Origin: Microtetraspora fusca
Lineage (GTDB): Bacteria > Actinomycetota > Actinomycetes > Streptosporangiales > Streptosporangiaceae
DNA length: 64,000 nucleotides
Assembly: GCF_001570365.1 (NCBI RefSeq)
Contig: NZ_BBYK01000059.1
Coordinates: 62,001-126,000, forward strand
Reading direction: 5' to 3'
Shown here: in pieces, positions 9,446 to 18,910 of the stretch
Layout of the letters: every line of letters begins with the position of its first letter
Numbering within the stretch: the stretch's first letter is position 1
Made by a program: the position numbers and the translations under genes
Notes under the pieces: generated by a model
Told to the model about the DNA's origin: nothing
Seen by the model: only the letters and a program-made list of their open reading frames with translations
Databases searched by the model: none

Positions 9446-10942
9446 ATGTCACCAAAGTTCCGGCATATCGCCATCTCCGGACTCGTCGTACTCGCCGCGA
9501 TGGGCTGTGGGGCCGGCCGGACCGAGATCTCCCCCACCCGGGTGGACGGCGCCTCCACCATCGACCCGTCCCCGCAGTCCCTCAAGTGGGGGGCGTGCAC
9601 GGGCGTGCCCTCCTCCGCGGGCTTCCAGTGCGCCACGCTGAAGGTGCCGCTCGACTACGCGAAGCCGTCCGGCGAGACGATCGGCATCGCCCTCGTCCGC
9701 CGTCCCGCCATCGACAAGAAGAACCGGATCGGCTCGCTGGTCTTCAACTTCGGCGGGCCCGGCGGCTCCGGCGTGTCCACACTGCTCGACGCCGCGGGCG
9801 CCTTCTCCACGCTCAACAAGCGCTACGACCTGGTCAGCTTCGACCCCCGCGGGGTGGACGAAAGCAGCGGGATCAGGTGCCTGAACAGCGCCGAGCTGGA
9901 ACGGTACCTCGCCCGCGAGCCGAGCGCCGACACGGTCGAGGAGACCCACCTGCTCACCCAGTTCGCCAAGGCCTGCGAGCAGAACGCCGGGCACATCCTG
10001 CCGTACGTCGGCACCCTCAACGCGGCGCGGGACATGGAGGTCATGCGCGCCGCGCTCGGCGACCAGCACCTGAACTATTTCGGCTTCTCCTACGGCACCC
10101 ACCTGGGCGCCCTCTACGCGACGCTGTTCCCCAAGCAGGTGGGCCGCATGACGCTCGACTCCACGGTCGACCCGACTGTGGGGATGCTGGACACGGCCCG
10201 CACCCAGATCAAGGGCTTCCAGAAGGCGTACGGGAACTACCTCGCCGCCTGTGTGAAGCAGCCGAACGGGTGCCCGCTCGGCAAGACCACCAAGGCGGCG
10301 AACGCGGCCGTGCTCAAGCTCATCGACCGCCTTGAGGCGCACCCCGCCAAGTCGGGCGACCGCGAGGTCACCTCCACCGTCGCCAGGACCGCCGTCGCCC
10401 AGGCTCTCTACAGCAAGATGGCTTGGCCGCTGCTCACCGAGGCCCTGGATGAGGGGATGAAGGGCAACATGGCCGGGCTGCTGACCCTCGCCGACCAGTA
10501 CGGCGGGCGCCGCCCCGACGGGACGTACTCGACCCTGCAGATGTCACTGCCCGCCATCCTGTGCGCGGACACCACGGCCCGGCCGAGCATCGAGGAGTCG
10601 GAGAAGGCGGCGCACGAGCTCAAGAACGAGTCGCCCATCTTCGCCATCACCGCGGCCAGCTCGGGCATCTGCAGCGTGTGGCCCGTCCCGGGTGAGGACA
10701 CCAACCGGCACATCGACGCGTCCGGGGCCAATCCGATCGTGGTCGTCGGCGTGACCCACGACCCCGCCACGCCGTACGAGTGGGCGCCCAGGCTGACCGA
10801 GCAGCTGCGCAGCGCCGTCCTGGTGACGCTGAAGGGCGAGGGCCACGGCGCCTACGGGCAGAACAACCCGTGCGTGGACAACGCCGTCAACTCCTACCTG
10901 CTGGAGGGGAAGGTCCCGCCCAAGGGCCTGATCTGCTCCTGA
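9446..10942 (+). CDS. Secreted alpha/beta hydrolase, tripeptidyl aminopeptidase-like (S33)
   Basis: A 498-residue exported lipoprotein hydrolase of the SlpD/tripeptidyl aminopeptidase type. The lipobox LAAMGC is at residues about 16-21. The fold begins with LKVPLDYAKP and the oxyanion region FNFGGPGGSG; the nucleophile is Ser215 in GFSYGTHLG. The acid and His are expected in GVTHDPATPY and GEGHGAYG near the C-terminus, inside a TAP-like C-terminal domain. GGAGGG lies 7 bases before ATG 9446. It probably trims N-terminal tripeptides from extracellular proteins; the precise specificity is unknown. It stands alone and is followed by a strong hairpin. Confidence 0.9.
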   Translation: MSPKFRHIAISGLVVLAAMGCGAGRTEISPTRVDGASTIDPSPQSLKWGACTGVPSSAGFQCATLKVPLDYAKPSGETIGIALVRRPAIDKKNRIGSLVFNFGGPGGSGVSTLLDAAGAFSTLNKRYDLVSFDPRGVDESSGIRCLNSAELERYLAREPSADTVEETHLLTQFAKACEQNAGHILPYVGTLNAARDMEVMRAALGDQHLNYFGFSYGTHLGALYATLFPKQVGRMTLDSTVDPTVGMLDTARTQIKGFQKAYGNYLAACVKQPNGCPLGKTTKAANAAVLKLIDRLEAHPAKSGDREVTSTVARTAVAQALYSKMAWPLLTEALDEGMKGNMAGLLTLADQYGGRRPDGTYSTLQMSLPAILCADTTARPSIEESEKAAHELKNESPIFAITAASSGICSVWPVPGEDTNRHIDASGANPIVVVGVTHDPATPYEWAPRLTEQLRSAVLVTLKGEGHGAYGQNNPCVDNAVNSYLLEGKVPPKGLICS

Positions 10943-10967
10943 CCTTCACCACACCGCCGACGCGACC

Positions 10968-11003
10968 GAAGCCGCCCCCGGGGACAGCCCCGGGGGCGGC
11001 TTC
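10968..11003. terminator. Terminator after the S33 peptidase
   Basis: A 16-bp perfect stem (10968-10983 with 10988-11003) with a 4-base loop lies 25 bases after the peptidase stop. There is no clear T-run, as is common in GC-rich actinomycetes. Confidence 0.8.
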
Positions 11004-11106
11004 CGCATGAGACCCGGGACGCGCTGTCCGAAGCCCCAGGATCAGCCCGCGGACTCAGCGGCCTGGTGGGGTGTCGACGAACCTGGTAGGCACAGGCCCG
11101 GACACG

Positions 11107-11143
11107 GAAGAGCACCCGCCGGACGGACCGGCGGGTGCTCTTC
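11107..11143. terminator. Terminator for glyS
   Basis: A 16-bp perfect stem (11107-11122 with 11128-11143) with a 5-base loop lies about 50 bases beyond the glyS stop. Together with the preceding hairpin it separates convergent transcripts. Confidence 0.78.
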
Positions 11144-11195
11144 GCTGCTCCGATGCCGCCCCGCACCCGCTCTACGCGGGCGGTGGGGCGGGCAC

Positions 11196-12581
<1,386 letters not shown>

Positions 12582-12742
12582 TGGTGAGAACTCCATCCGG
12601 CTGGGTGTCGGGTTGGGATCGTGCGCACACGTGCGGGGCCGCGCCGACGGGCCTGCCGTCGCCCGGGCGGAAGTCGCGCCCGCTACCTGCTCGATCTCAT
12701 CCAAGCTTAGGGGAACCCCGGCCCGACTCGCTCACAGCTCGC

Positions 12743-13054
12743 TCAGGTCTGATCGAGGACCCGTGACGGGGCGGCCGGGGCCGCGTCCACCGGCTCGAAC
12801 GCGCTCGGCTCATTGATCATCAAGGTCATCAGGGGGTACATCGCCATCCGGGCGGCGCCCAGCGCCCGGCGGTAGAAACCGGCCCCCTCCCACTCGCTGA
12901 CCAGGGCCCACAGGTCGGGCTCGTCGACGGACCTGCCGAGCTGGCCGCGCAGATATCCGGGCTGGGCGGCGAACAGGTCGAGGATGTCGCGGGCCTGCGC
13001 GGCGAACTCGTCCGCCTGGGCGGCGGGCACAGCGTAACGGATCAGGGCGAGCAT
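12743..13054 (-). CDS. Antibiotic biosynthesis monooxygenase (ABM) domain protein
   Basis: A 103-residue single-domain protein with the ABM ferredoxin-like fold: a first strand MLALIRYAVP, a helix with AAQARDILDLFAAQPGYL, then DLWALVSEWEGAGFYRRAL. Such proteins form dimeric barrels; some are cofactor-free oxygenases and many have no known role. A GATGCT hexamer six bases before ATG 13054 suggests a leaderless transcript. The gene sits between glyS and the znu region and shares no operon. Confidence 0.75.
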   Translation of the reverse strand: MLALIRYAVPAAQADEFAAQARDILDLFAAQPGYLRGQLGRSVDEPDLWALVSEWEGAGFYRRALGAARMAMYPLMTLMINEPSAFEPVDAAPAAPSRVLDQT

Positions 13055-13112
13055 GGGCCCAGCATCCCACGTGCCCGGCGGTCAGCGGGTGCGCCAAGGC
13101 GGCACGCGTGAC

Positions 13113-13118
13113 TAGGCT
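13113..13118 (+). promoter_or_regulatory. -10 hexamer for a leaderless transcript
   Basis: TAGGCT fits the actinobacterial TANNNT -10 and ends six bases before GTG 13125, which would place the transcript start on the start codon. No ribosome-binding site is present. Confidence 0.5.
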
Positions 13119-13124
13119 CGGCAC

Positions 13125-13589
13125 GTGGCAGGTGACACAGGGCAGGACAAGGGGCCGGGCGCGTCGAAGGTTCCGGCGCATCCCCTGGCCAGGAAGCCGG
13201 TCGGCGAGCCGGCGCGGGGACGCGGTCCGGGACGGCCGGGGACCCCGGGGCGGAAGGGGGCCGGACGTCCGCTCCCGCCGGGCGAGCAGTTCTTCACACC
13301 GGGCGCGACCGGCCTGCGGCGGGCGGTGGAGAGCAGGAGCGCGACCGCGCTGGTGTTCCTCTTCCAGCTCCCGCGCTGGGTGGTCCCGGTCGTCATGGTC
13401 GTCCTGATGCTGACCGGTGTCGTGGTGGACGACTGGCGCGGCGGCCTCGCCGTGCTGCCGGTGCTGGCGTTCGTCTTGTGGCTCGCGTACATGTCGTGGC
13501 CGTCCCTGCGCCCGGTCGCGCGCCTGCTGCGGGTGGCGCTGGTCACCTTCCTCGTCCTGCTCGCAGCGACCCGGTTCGGCTTGTTCTGA
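13125..13589 (+). CDS. Small Pro/Gly/Arg-rich membrane protein
   Basis: A 154-residue protein of unknown function. The first 65 residues are basic and rich in Pro, Gly and Arg, without a signal peptide, so they are probably cytoplasmic. Three hydrophobic helices follow (about 80-98, 104-122 and 132-152). It resembles short DUF6703-like actinobacterial membrane proteins, but I am not certain of the family. GTG 13125 sits six bases after a TAGGCT hexamer, so it is probably leaderless. It is just upstream of the zinc operon but separated by the Zur-controlled promoter. Confidence 0.7.
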   Translation: MAGDTGQDKGPGASKVPAHPLARKPVGEPARGRGPGRPGTPGRKGAGRPLPPGEQFFTPGATGLRRAVESRSATALVFLFQLPRWVVPVVMVVLMLTGVVVDDWRGGLAVLPVLAFVLWLAYMSWPSLRPVARLLRVALVTFLVLLAATRFGLF

Positions 13590-13644
13590 CCGCGACAGGG
13601 GGCTTCTATAGCGTCCTGCGCCGGTTCAGCGCACTCTGCCGATT

Positions 13645-13674
13645 TTGACAACGGTTTTCATTTTGCCGGATACT
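13645..13674 (+). promoter_or_regulatory. Zur box and promoter of the znu operon
   Basis: TGACAACGGTTTTCA (13646-13660) is a near-perfect dyad of the actinobacterial Zur type (TGAxAAnnnTTxTCA). It overlaps a -35 TTGACA (13645-13650); 18 bases later lies the -10 GATACT (13669-13674). The predicted start is at 13681-13682, directly on the znuA GTG, so the mRNA would be leaderless and Zur binding would block RNA polymerase. Confidence 0.82.
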
Positions 13675-13681
13675 TGGTGGC

Positions 13682-14617
13682 GTGATGTCCCGTATGCGCT
13701 CTCTCGTCCTCACCGGCGCCCTGCTGAGCGCCACCACCGCCACCGCCGCGGCCTGCGGCTCCGGAAACGCCGCCACCGGCGGCAAGCCCGCCGTGATGGC
13801 CGCCTTCTATCCGCTCCAGTGGATCTCGCAGCAGGTGGGCGGGCCGGACGTCTCCGTCGCCGGTCTCACCAAGCCCGGCACCGAGCCGCACGACCTGGAG
13901 CTGACCGCGCGCCAGGTCGCCGACATCCAGGACTCCTCGCTCGTCGTCTACATCAAGGGTGTCCAGCCGGCGGTGGACGAGGCGGTCGCGGGGCACGCGT
14001 CCGCCAAGGCGTTCGACGCCGCCTCCGTCGTGGCCACCCTGCCCGCGACGGCCGAGGAGGAAGCGCACGACGAGCACGGACACGACGACGTCCCCTACGA
14101 CCCGCACATCTGGCTCGACCCGAGCCGGCTCGCCACCGTCGCCGGCAAGCTCGGCGAGCGGCTGGCCGAGGCCGACCCCGCCCACGCCGCGGCGTACCGG
14201 CAGCGCGCCGCCGCCACGGCCACCGAGCTGAACAAGCTGGACGAGGCGTACCGGAGCGGCCTGACCGGGTGCGGCAAGAAGACGATCGTGACCAGCCACG
14301 CCGCCTTCGGCTACCTGGCCGCGCGGTACGGCCTGGAGCAGATCGCGGTCAGCGGCCTCGACCCGGACGCCGAGCCCTCCCCCACGCGCCTCGCGCAGGT
14401 GGCCGACGTCGCCAAGCGACAGAATGTGACTACCATTTTCACCGAGGAACTCGTCAGCCCCAAGGTGGCCGAGATCCTGGCCAAGGAGGTCGGCGCCCAG
14501 ACTGCCGTACTCAACCCCATCGAGAGCGCGCCCGATGGCGGTGACTACCTCTCCGCGGCCAAGCAGAACCTGGAAGCCCTGAGGAAGGCCCTGGAATGCC
14601 CCACGACGGAAGGGTGA
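13682..14617 (+). CDS. znuA: Zinc ABC transporter substrate-binding lipoprotein
   Basis: A 311-residue zinc-binding lipoprotein of the ZnuA/cluster A-I family. A lipobox TAAAC follows a short hydrophobic stretch. Zinc ligands are visible: the EPHDLEL His, the His-rich loop EEAHDEHGHDD, the DPHIWLDP His, and a later SHAAFGYLA His. It captures zinc outside the membrane for the ZnuBC permease. The start is GTG 13682 or ATG 13685; both fall at the predicted transcript start. It is the first gene of a four-gene operon ending in zur, so zinc represses the whole unit. Confidence 0.93.
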   Translation: MMSRMRSLVLTGALLSATTATAAACGSGNAATGGKPAVMAAFYPLQWISQQVGGPDVSVAGLTKPGTEPHDLELTARQVADIQDSSLVVYIKGVQPAVDEAVAGHASAKAFDAASVVATLPATAEEEAHDEHGHDDVPYDPHIWLDPSRLATVAGKLGERLAEADPAHAAAYRQRAAATATELNKLDEAYRSGLTGCGKKTIVTSHAAFGYLAARYGLEQIAVSGLDPDAEPSPTRLAQVADVAKRQNVTTIFTEELVSPKVAEILAKEVGAQTAVLNPIESAPDGGDYLSAAKQNLEALRKALECPTTEG

Positions 14618-14624
14618 TCGTGCG

Positions 14625-15443
14625 GTGAGTGCCGCGTTCACGATGACCGGCGGCGAGGTCGCCCTCGACGGCCGGCCCATCCTGCGGGGCGTCGACCTGG
14701 CGGTGAAGGACGGGGAGTTCCTCGTCGTCCTCGGCGCCAACGGCTCCGGCAAGTCCACGCTCGTCCGCACCCTGCTCGGGCTCGTCCCGCTGTCCGGCGG
14801 CTCCGTCCTGCTGTACGGCACGCCGCCCGGCAAGTTCCGCGACTGGGGGCGGATCGGCTACGTGCCGCAACGCCTGTCCGTCGGCGGCGGGGTGCCCGCC
14901 ACGGTCCGCGAGGTGGTCTCCTCGGGGCGCATCGCCCGGCGCCGCCGCTTCCGGCGGACCGCCGCTGAGGACCGGCGCGCCGTCGCCGACGCCCTCGACG
15001 CCGTGGGGCTCGCCGACCGGGCCGGATATCCCGTGCAGTCCCTGTCCGGAGGACAGCAGCAGCGGGTGCTCATCGCCCGCGCGCTGGCCGGCGAGCCGGA
15101 CGCGTTCGTGATGGACGAGCCGACCGCCGGTGTGGACGCGGACAGCCAGCGCCTGCTCGCGGGCACCCTCGCCGGGCTGCGGGAACGCGGCAAGACGGTG
15201 GTCCTGGTCGCGCACGAGCTCGGCCCGCTCGAACCGCTGATCACCCGCGCCATCGTGCTGCGCGAGGGCCGCATCGCCTACGACGGCGCGCCTCCGGCCG
15301 CGGCGGAGGCGGGGGCCGGCGCGGGCGGGCACGTCCACATCCACGCCCACGCCCACGCGCACACCGGCGTGCTGAACGGCTGGCCGGACGTCATCGGATC
15401 ACGGTCGGCGGCCGCCGAGGCCGGCGCGACGGGAGAGGCATGA
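14625..15443 (+). CDS. znuC: Zinc ABC transporter ATP-binding protein with His-rich tail
   Basis: A 272-residue ATPase with Walker A GANGSGKST, signature LSGGQQQR, Walker B AFVMDEPTAGVD and switch His VLVAHELG. The C-terminal tail has an alternating His run (HVHIHAHAHAH, around residues 233-245) absent from most ZnuC proteins and able to bind zinc. The start is GTG 14625, seven bases after the znuA stop. The next gene overlaps it by four bases (ATGA), which implies translational coupling. Confidence 0.93.
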   Translation: MSAAFTMTGGEVALDGRPILRGVDLAVKDGEFLVVLGANGSGKSTLVRTLLGLVPLSGGSVLLYGTPPGKFRDWGRIGYVPQRLSVGGGVPATVREVVSSGRIARRRRFRRTAAEDRRAVADALDAVGLADRAGYPVQSLSGGQQQRVLIARALAGEPDAFVMDEPTAGVDADSQRLLAGTLAGLRERGKTVVLVAHELGPLEPLITRAIVLREGRIAYDGAPPAAAEAGAGAGGHVHIHAHAHAHTGVLNGWPDVIGSRSAAAEAGATGEA

Positions 15444-16273
15444 GCGGCATCCTGCAGTACGACTTCATGGTCCTCGGGCTGGTCGCGGCCGTCTTCGTCG
15501 GCCTCGCCGCCCCCGTCGTCGGCACGTTCATCGTCCAGCGCCGTCTGGCGCTGCTCGGCGACGGCATCGGGCACGTGGCGCTGACCGGTGTCGCGCTCGG
15601 CTTCCTGACCGGCACCGCTCCCCTGGTGACCGCCATCATCGTGGCCATTCTGGGCGCCGTCGCCATCGAGATGGTGCGCGCCCGTGGCCGGACCAGCGGC
15701 GACGTGGCCCTCGCCCTGCTGTTCTACGGCGGCATCGCGGGCGGCGTGCTGCTCATCTACCTGTCGCCGGGGCAGAGCAACTCCACGCTGACGTCCTACC
15801 TGTTCGGCTCGATCTCCACGGTGGCCGAGCGGGACGTATGGGTGATCGGCGGCCTGGCGGCGGCCGTGCTCGGCGTCGTCGCGATCTTCGGACGCGAGCT
15901 GTTCGTGCTCTGCCAGGACGAGGAGGTGGCCCGGGCGAGCGGCCTTCCGGTGCGCTTCCTCAGCCTGCTGCTCGCGGTGACCGCGGCCCTCACGGTGGTC
16001 ATCGCCATGCGTGTGGTGGGCCTGCTCCTGGTGAGCGCCCTGATGGTCGTCCCCGTCGCGACCAGCCAGCAGATCATGCGCAGCTTCCGCGGCACGATGA
16101 TCCTCGCCACGGCGCTCGGCGTGGTCGCCACGGTCGGCGGCCTCACCACCGCGTTCTACATCGACGTCCCCCCGGGCTCGGCGATCGTGCTGATCGCGCT
16201 CGCCGGGTTTGTGCTCTCCCTGCTGATAGGTAGATTCGTACGGCGAAGCCGTACCTGGGAGTCGACACCATGA
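15440..16273 (+). CDS. znuB: Zinc ABC transporter permease
   Basis: A 277-residue ABC-3 family permease with about eight hydrophobic helices. Typical motifs are seen: VVGTFIVQRRLALLGDGIGH near the first loop and TSQQIMRSFR near the C-terminus. It starts at the ATGA overlap with znuC and its own stop overlaps zur in the same way. It passes zinc delivered by ZnuA into the cytoplasm. Confidence 0.93.
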   Translation: MSGILQYDFMVLGLVAAVFVGLAAPVVGTFIVQRRLALLGDGIGHVALTGVALGFLTGTAPLVTAIIVAILGAVAIEMVRARGRTSGDVALALLFYGGIAGGVLLIYLSPGQSNSTLTSYLFGSISTVAERDVWVIGGLAAAVLGVVAIFGRELFVLCQDEEVARASGLPVRFLSLLLAVTAALTVVIAMRVVGLLLVSALMVVPVATSQQIMRSFRGTMILATALGVVATVGGLTTAFYIDVPPGSAIVLIALAGFVLSLLIGRFVRRSRTWESTP

Positions 16274-16659
16274 GTAAGAGCAGTGACGCCGTTCACGCGA
16301 TCCTGCGGCAGAGCGAGGGGTTCCGAAGCGCCCAGGACATCTTCACCAAGATGCGGGCGGACGGCGCCAAGATCGGACTGACCACGGTCTACCGGGCGCT
16401 CCAGTCGCTCTCCGACGACGGCCGGGTGGACATGCTGCGCACCGACGACGGCGAGTCGGTCTACCGTGCCTGCGAGAGCGACGTCCACCACCACCATCTG
16501 GTGTGCCGCCGCTGCGGCCACACCGTCGAGGTCGCCGGGCCCGACGTCGAGCGCTGGGCCGAGGCCGTCGGGGCCGAGTACGGGTTCACCGAGGTCACCC
16601 ACACGGTCGAGGTCTTCGGCACCTGCCCCGACTGCGCGTCCGCCGCCGGGAGCCGCTGA
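16270..16659 (+). CDS. zur: Zinc uptake regulator (Fur family)
   Basis: A 129-residue Fur-family repressor. The winged helix (FRSAQDIFTKM to GLTTVYRALQSL) is followed by the metal-binding dimer domain: HHHHLVCRRCG gives several His ligands and the first CxxC; CPDCA near the C-terminus gives the second. Its place as last gene of the znu operon, behind a Zur box, indicates Zur rather than Fur and predicts autoregulation by zinc. Confidence 0.92.
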   Translation: MSKSSDAVHAILRQSEGFRSAQDIFTKMRADGAKIGLTTVYRALQSLSDDGRVDMLRTDDGESVYRACESDVHHHHLVCRRCGHTVEVAGPDVERWAEAVGAEYGFTEVTHTVEVFGTCPDCASAAGSR

Positions 16660-16741
16660 CCGGTTCATGACGATCCGCCGCTCGGCCGCGCGCCGGCCCT
16701 CTCCGCGGGGTACGCTGCCCCCGCCGACATAGGGAGATGCC

Positions 16742-17290
16742 GTGCCGTTCAGCCATGACATGGTGTACTCGCTGACCACCGTGGTCGATCTGCTCAACAC
16801 CTCGCCCGCGGCGGGCGGCGGCGAGGGCCTGACGAGCGTCGAGGACCTCCGCGCTTTCGTGGGCCGCCGCGTGATAAGCGACGTGGAGAACCTGGACGAC
16901 CGCGACCTCGCCGAGGTGCGGGAGCTGCGTGACGAGTTCTACAAGGTCTTCACGGCGCCGGATCGGGAGACCGCGGTGTCCCTGCTCAACACGCTGCTCG
17001 GCCGTACGCGCATCACGCCGAGCCTGGCCGAGCACGACGGTTTCTCACTGCACGTCCACTATTTCGCCCCGGGGGCGTCGCTGGCCGAGCACCTGGCCGC
17101 CGACTGCGGGGTCGCGCTCGCCCACGTGCTGGTCGAGGACGAGCGCGACCGGCTGCGCACCTGCGCGGCGCCCGACTGCGACCACGTGTTCGTGGACGAG
17201 TCGCGCAACCGCTCCCGGGTGTACTGCGACAGCCGTACGTGCGGGAACCGGATGCACGTGGCCGCCTACCGGGCCCGCCGCCGCGCCTAG
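16742..17290 (+). CDS. CGNR zinc-finger (ABATE-domain) protein
   Basis: A 182-residue protein of the CGNR family. The N-terminal helical ABATE-type region (VVDLLNTSP, LTSVEDLRAFV) precedes a C-terminal zinc finger (RTCAAPDCDHVFVD, YCDSRTCGNRMHVAAYR) containing the eponymous CGNR. Such proteins are predicted DNA-binding regulators. GTG 16742 has GGGAGA a few bases upstream. It follows zur by 82 bases and may be read by continuing znu transcription, but I see no proof. It ends convergent to the GH18-like gene. Confidence 0.85.
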   Translation: MPFSHDMVYSLTTVVDLLNTSPAAGGGEGLTSVEDLRAFVGRRVISDVENLDDRDLAEVRELRDEFYKVFTAPDRETAVSLLNTLLGRTRITPSLAEHDGFSLHVHYFAPGASLAEHLAADCGVALAHVLVEDERDRLRTCAAPDCDHVFVDESRNRSRVYCDSRTCGNRMHVAAYRARRRA

Positions 17291-17304
17291 AAGGCCACTC
17301 GGGT

Positions 17305-17330
17305 CCCGGAACCGGCGGCCCGGTCCCGGG
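17305..17330. terminator. Terminator between CGNR and GH18-like genes
   Basis: An 11-bp stem with one mismatch (17305-17315 with 17320-17330) and a 4-base loop lies in the 46-base gap between two convergent stops. Confidence 0.6.
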
Positions 17331-17336
17331 ACGCGG

Positions 17337-18410
17337 TCAGCTCTGCCGTAGGGCGGGCATCGGGATGGGGATGGCGTACGCGGTCGCGCCGCCGCCCACT
17401 CCTCCTTCGCAGGAGTTCGGAGGCGTGGTGGTCACGCCCTTGGTGGAGGGGCGTTCGGCGGCCCAGAACATGTAGCCGAGCATGCCGGGGGTGAGGCCGG
17501 CACCCTTCGGCGCGGCCGTCTGGACGAACGATCCCGTCGACTTCTGCAACGAGGCGGTGAAATCCGCGCATTCGGCGCGGACCTTGTTTCCTTCGGCGAT
17601 GTAGAACGCGCCGGTGAACTTGGCCGGAGCCAGCGGCGGGATCGGCGGGGAGTAGGTGGGCTTGCCGTCGAGGTGCTCCTGCCAGTTGGCGATGGCGTCG
17701 GAGCTGCTGGGCTGGCGGGCGGGCACCATCGCGTTGGCGTAGTCCAGGACCGGGGTGTCGGTGCGCAGCCAGTCCGCGGTGGCCTTCCTGCCGATGTCGA
17801 TGAGCCAGCGGTCACCCGCGGCGAGGTCGATGGTGAGCCGGGCGGCCGGGTTCGCGCCGCTCGGGTCGTACGGCAGGACGGAGCGGTAGGCGTCGATGAA
17901 GGCCTGCAGGCCGACCAGGTCGGGCTTACTGTTCTCCTCGTAGTCGATCTCGATGCCGACGCCGAGCCGCTGGGCGACCTCGGCCGCGTTGCGGCCGAAC
18001 TGCGCCGCGTTCTCCGCCAGGGCGGAGTTCCACGCGGTGGTGTACGTGATGCCGCCGATGGAGAGCATCACCCGAATGCCCCGGCCGGCGAAGTAGTTGA
18101 CGATGTCAGCGGTCATGCCGCGCGGCACGCCGTCGAGTGTCTGCGTGTCGGTGGTCTTGTGCAACAGCTTGACCGGGTGGACGAAGCTGAGAACCACGAC
18201 GTTGACCGACGGGCGGCCGTCGCCACGGTCGATCAGCCAGTGGTTCTTGGCGTCGAAGTCCGTTGTGCTGCGGACGTTGCCCCAGATGCAGGCGTCATCA
18301 CCGCAGTGCCACGCGCCGTAGACCTGCAGCGGGGTCGCCGCGGCCTGGGCGGGGGTGGGAAGGAGGAGGGGGAGGAGGAGTAAGGAGACGAGTGCGGCCA
18401 GGCGGCGCAT
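17337..18410 (-). CDS. Secreted GH18-like (chitinase-type) protein with altered catalytic motif
   Basis: A 357-residue exported protein. A clear Sec signal peptide (MRRLAALVSLLLLPLLLP, cleavage after AQA) precedes a glycoside hydrolase 18 barrel: VVVLSFVHP, VMLSIGG (residues 114-120) and the catalytic strand VGIEIDYE (151-158). In this last motif the usual DxxDxDxE reads VGIEIDYE: the proton donor Glu158 and the neighbouring Asp156 are kept, but the first Asp is Val and the second is Glu. Activity is therefore possible but uncertain. GGAGGT lies six bases before ATG 18410. No DasR-like site was found upstream. Confidence 0.85.
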   Translation of the reverse strand: MRRLAALVSLLLLPLLLPTPAQAAATPLQVYGAWHCGDDACIWGNVRSTTDFDAKNHWLIDRGDGRPSVNVVVLSFVHPVKLLHKTTDTQTLDGVPRGMTADIVNYFAGRGIRVMLSIGGITYTTAWNSALAENAAQFGRNAAEVAQRLGVGIEIDYEENSKPDLVGLQAFIDAYRSVLPYDPSGANPAARLTIDLAAGDRWLIDIGRKATADWLRTDTPVLDYANAMVPARQPSSSDAIANWQEHLDGKPTYSPPIPPLAPAKFTGAFYIAEGNKVRAECADFTASLQKSTGSFVQTAAPKGAGLTPGMLGYMFWAAERPSTKGVTTTPPNSCEGGVGGGATAYAIPIPMPALRQS

Positions 18411-18910
18411 GCTGATACCTCCGTACGCGAGAGATCAGTGCCCCTCCTGGCAATCTTTGCCTCGTCGCGTCGCCAGGACAGCGGCTCGCCGCGTTATCGC
18501 GTCACCCGCGAAAACTCGTCACAAGCTCGGGCTTTCCGCAGGGCCTGGGACTGTCGGCCGTAGGTTCCGCTACGGCCTTCTCCGCCTTGCGATGCACCAC
18601 CCTGGACATCGCTCCTTCCGAGCCAAACCCCGCCGATCACGGCACTGGAAAGAAGGTTAACCACTGCTGCGTGGTGCCGTCCCTCGCCTGGAGGACACAT
18701 CCGCCTCCGTCACACCGGGCAGGGTGTGCCGCTCTTCATCGGCGTGATCGCCTCGCCGGTCTCCGCGATGCCGCTCATGTGGGTGCTCGCCGAGTGGGCG
18801 GTCGGGCGCAGGGCCGTCCAGACGCGGCCCAAGATGTCCGGGGTCGGCACCGTCGGCGGCCTACGCACCTGGCAGGCAGGAAGAACCCGCCGAGCTGTAT
18901 TCGGCCGCTT
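18411..18910. other. 500-base intergenic region with one hairpin, no convincing gene
   Basis: A frame at 18726-18914 (+) encodes a short hydrophobic stretch, but it has no ribosome-binding site and no recognised family, so I do not call it. The region otherwise holds the GH18 promoter side and the hairpin at 18556-18577. No tRNA or repeat was seen. Confidence 0.4.
18556..18577. terminator. Isolated hairpin
   Basis: GGCCGTAG and CTACGGCC form a perfect 8-bp stem with a 6-base loop, followed by TTCT on the + strand. It lies upstream of the GH18-like gene and downstream of uppS, so it could end uppS transcription or an unannotated transcript. Confidence 0.4.

Noticed and set aside
15290-15400. 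Repeated CACGCC-like units at the end of znuC as a possible repeat element
   Set aside because: They are codons of the His-rich tail and do not extend beyond the gene.
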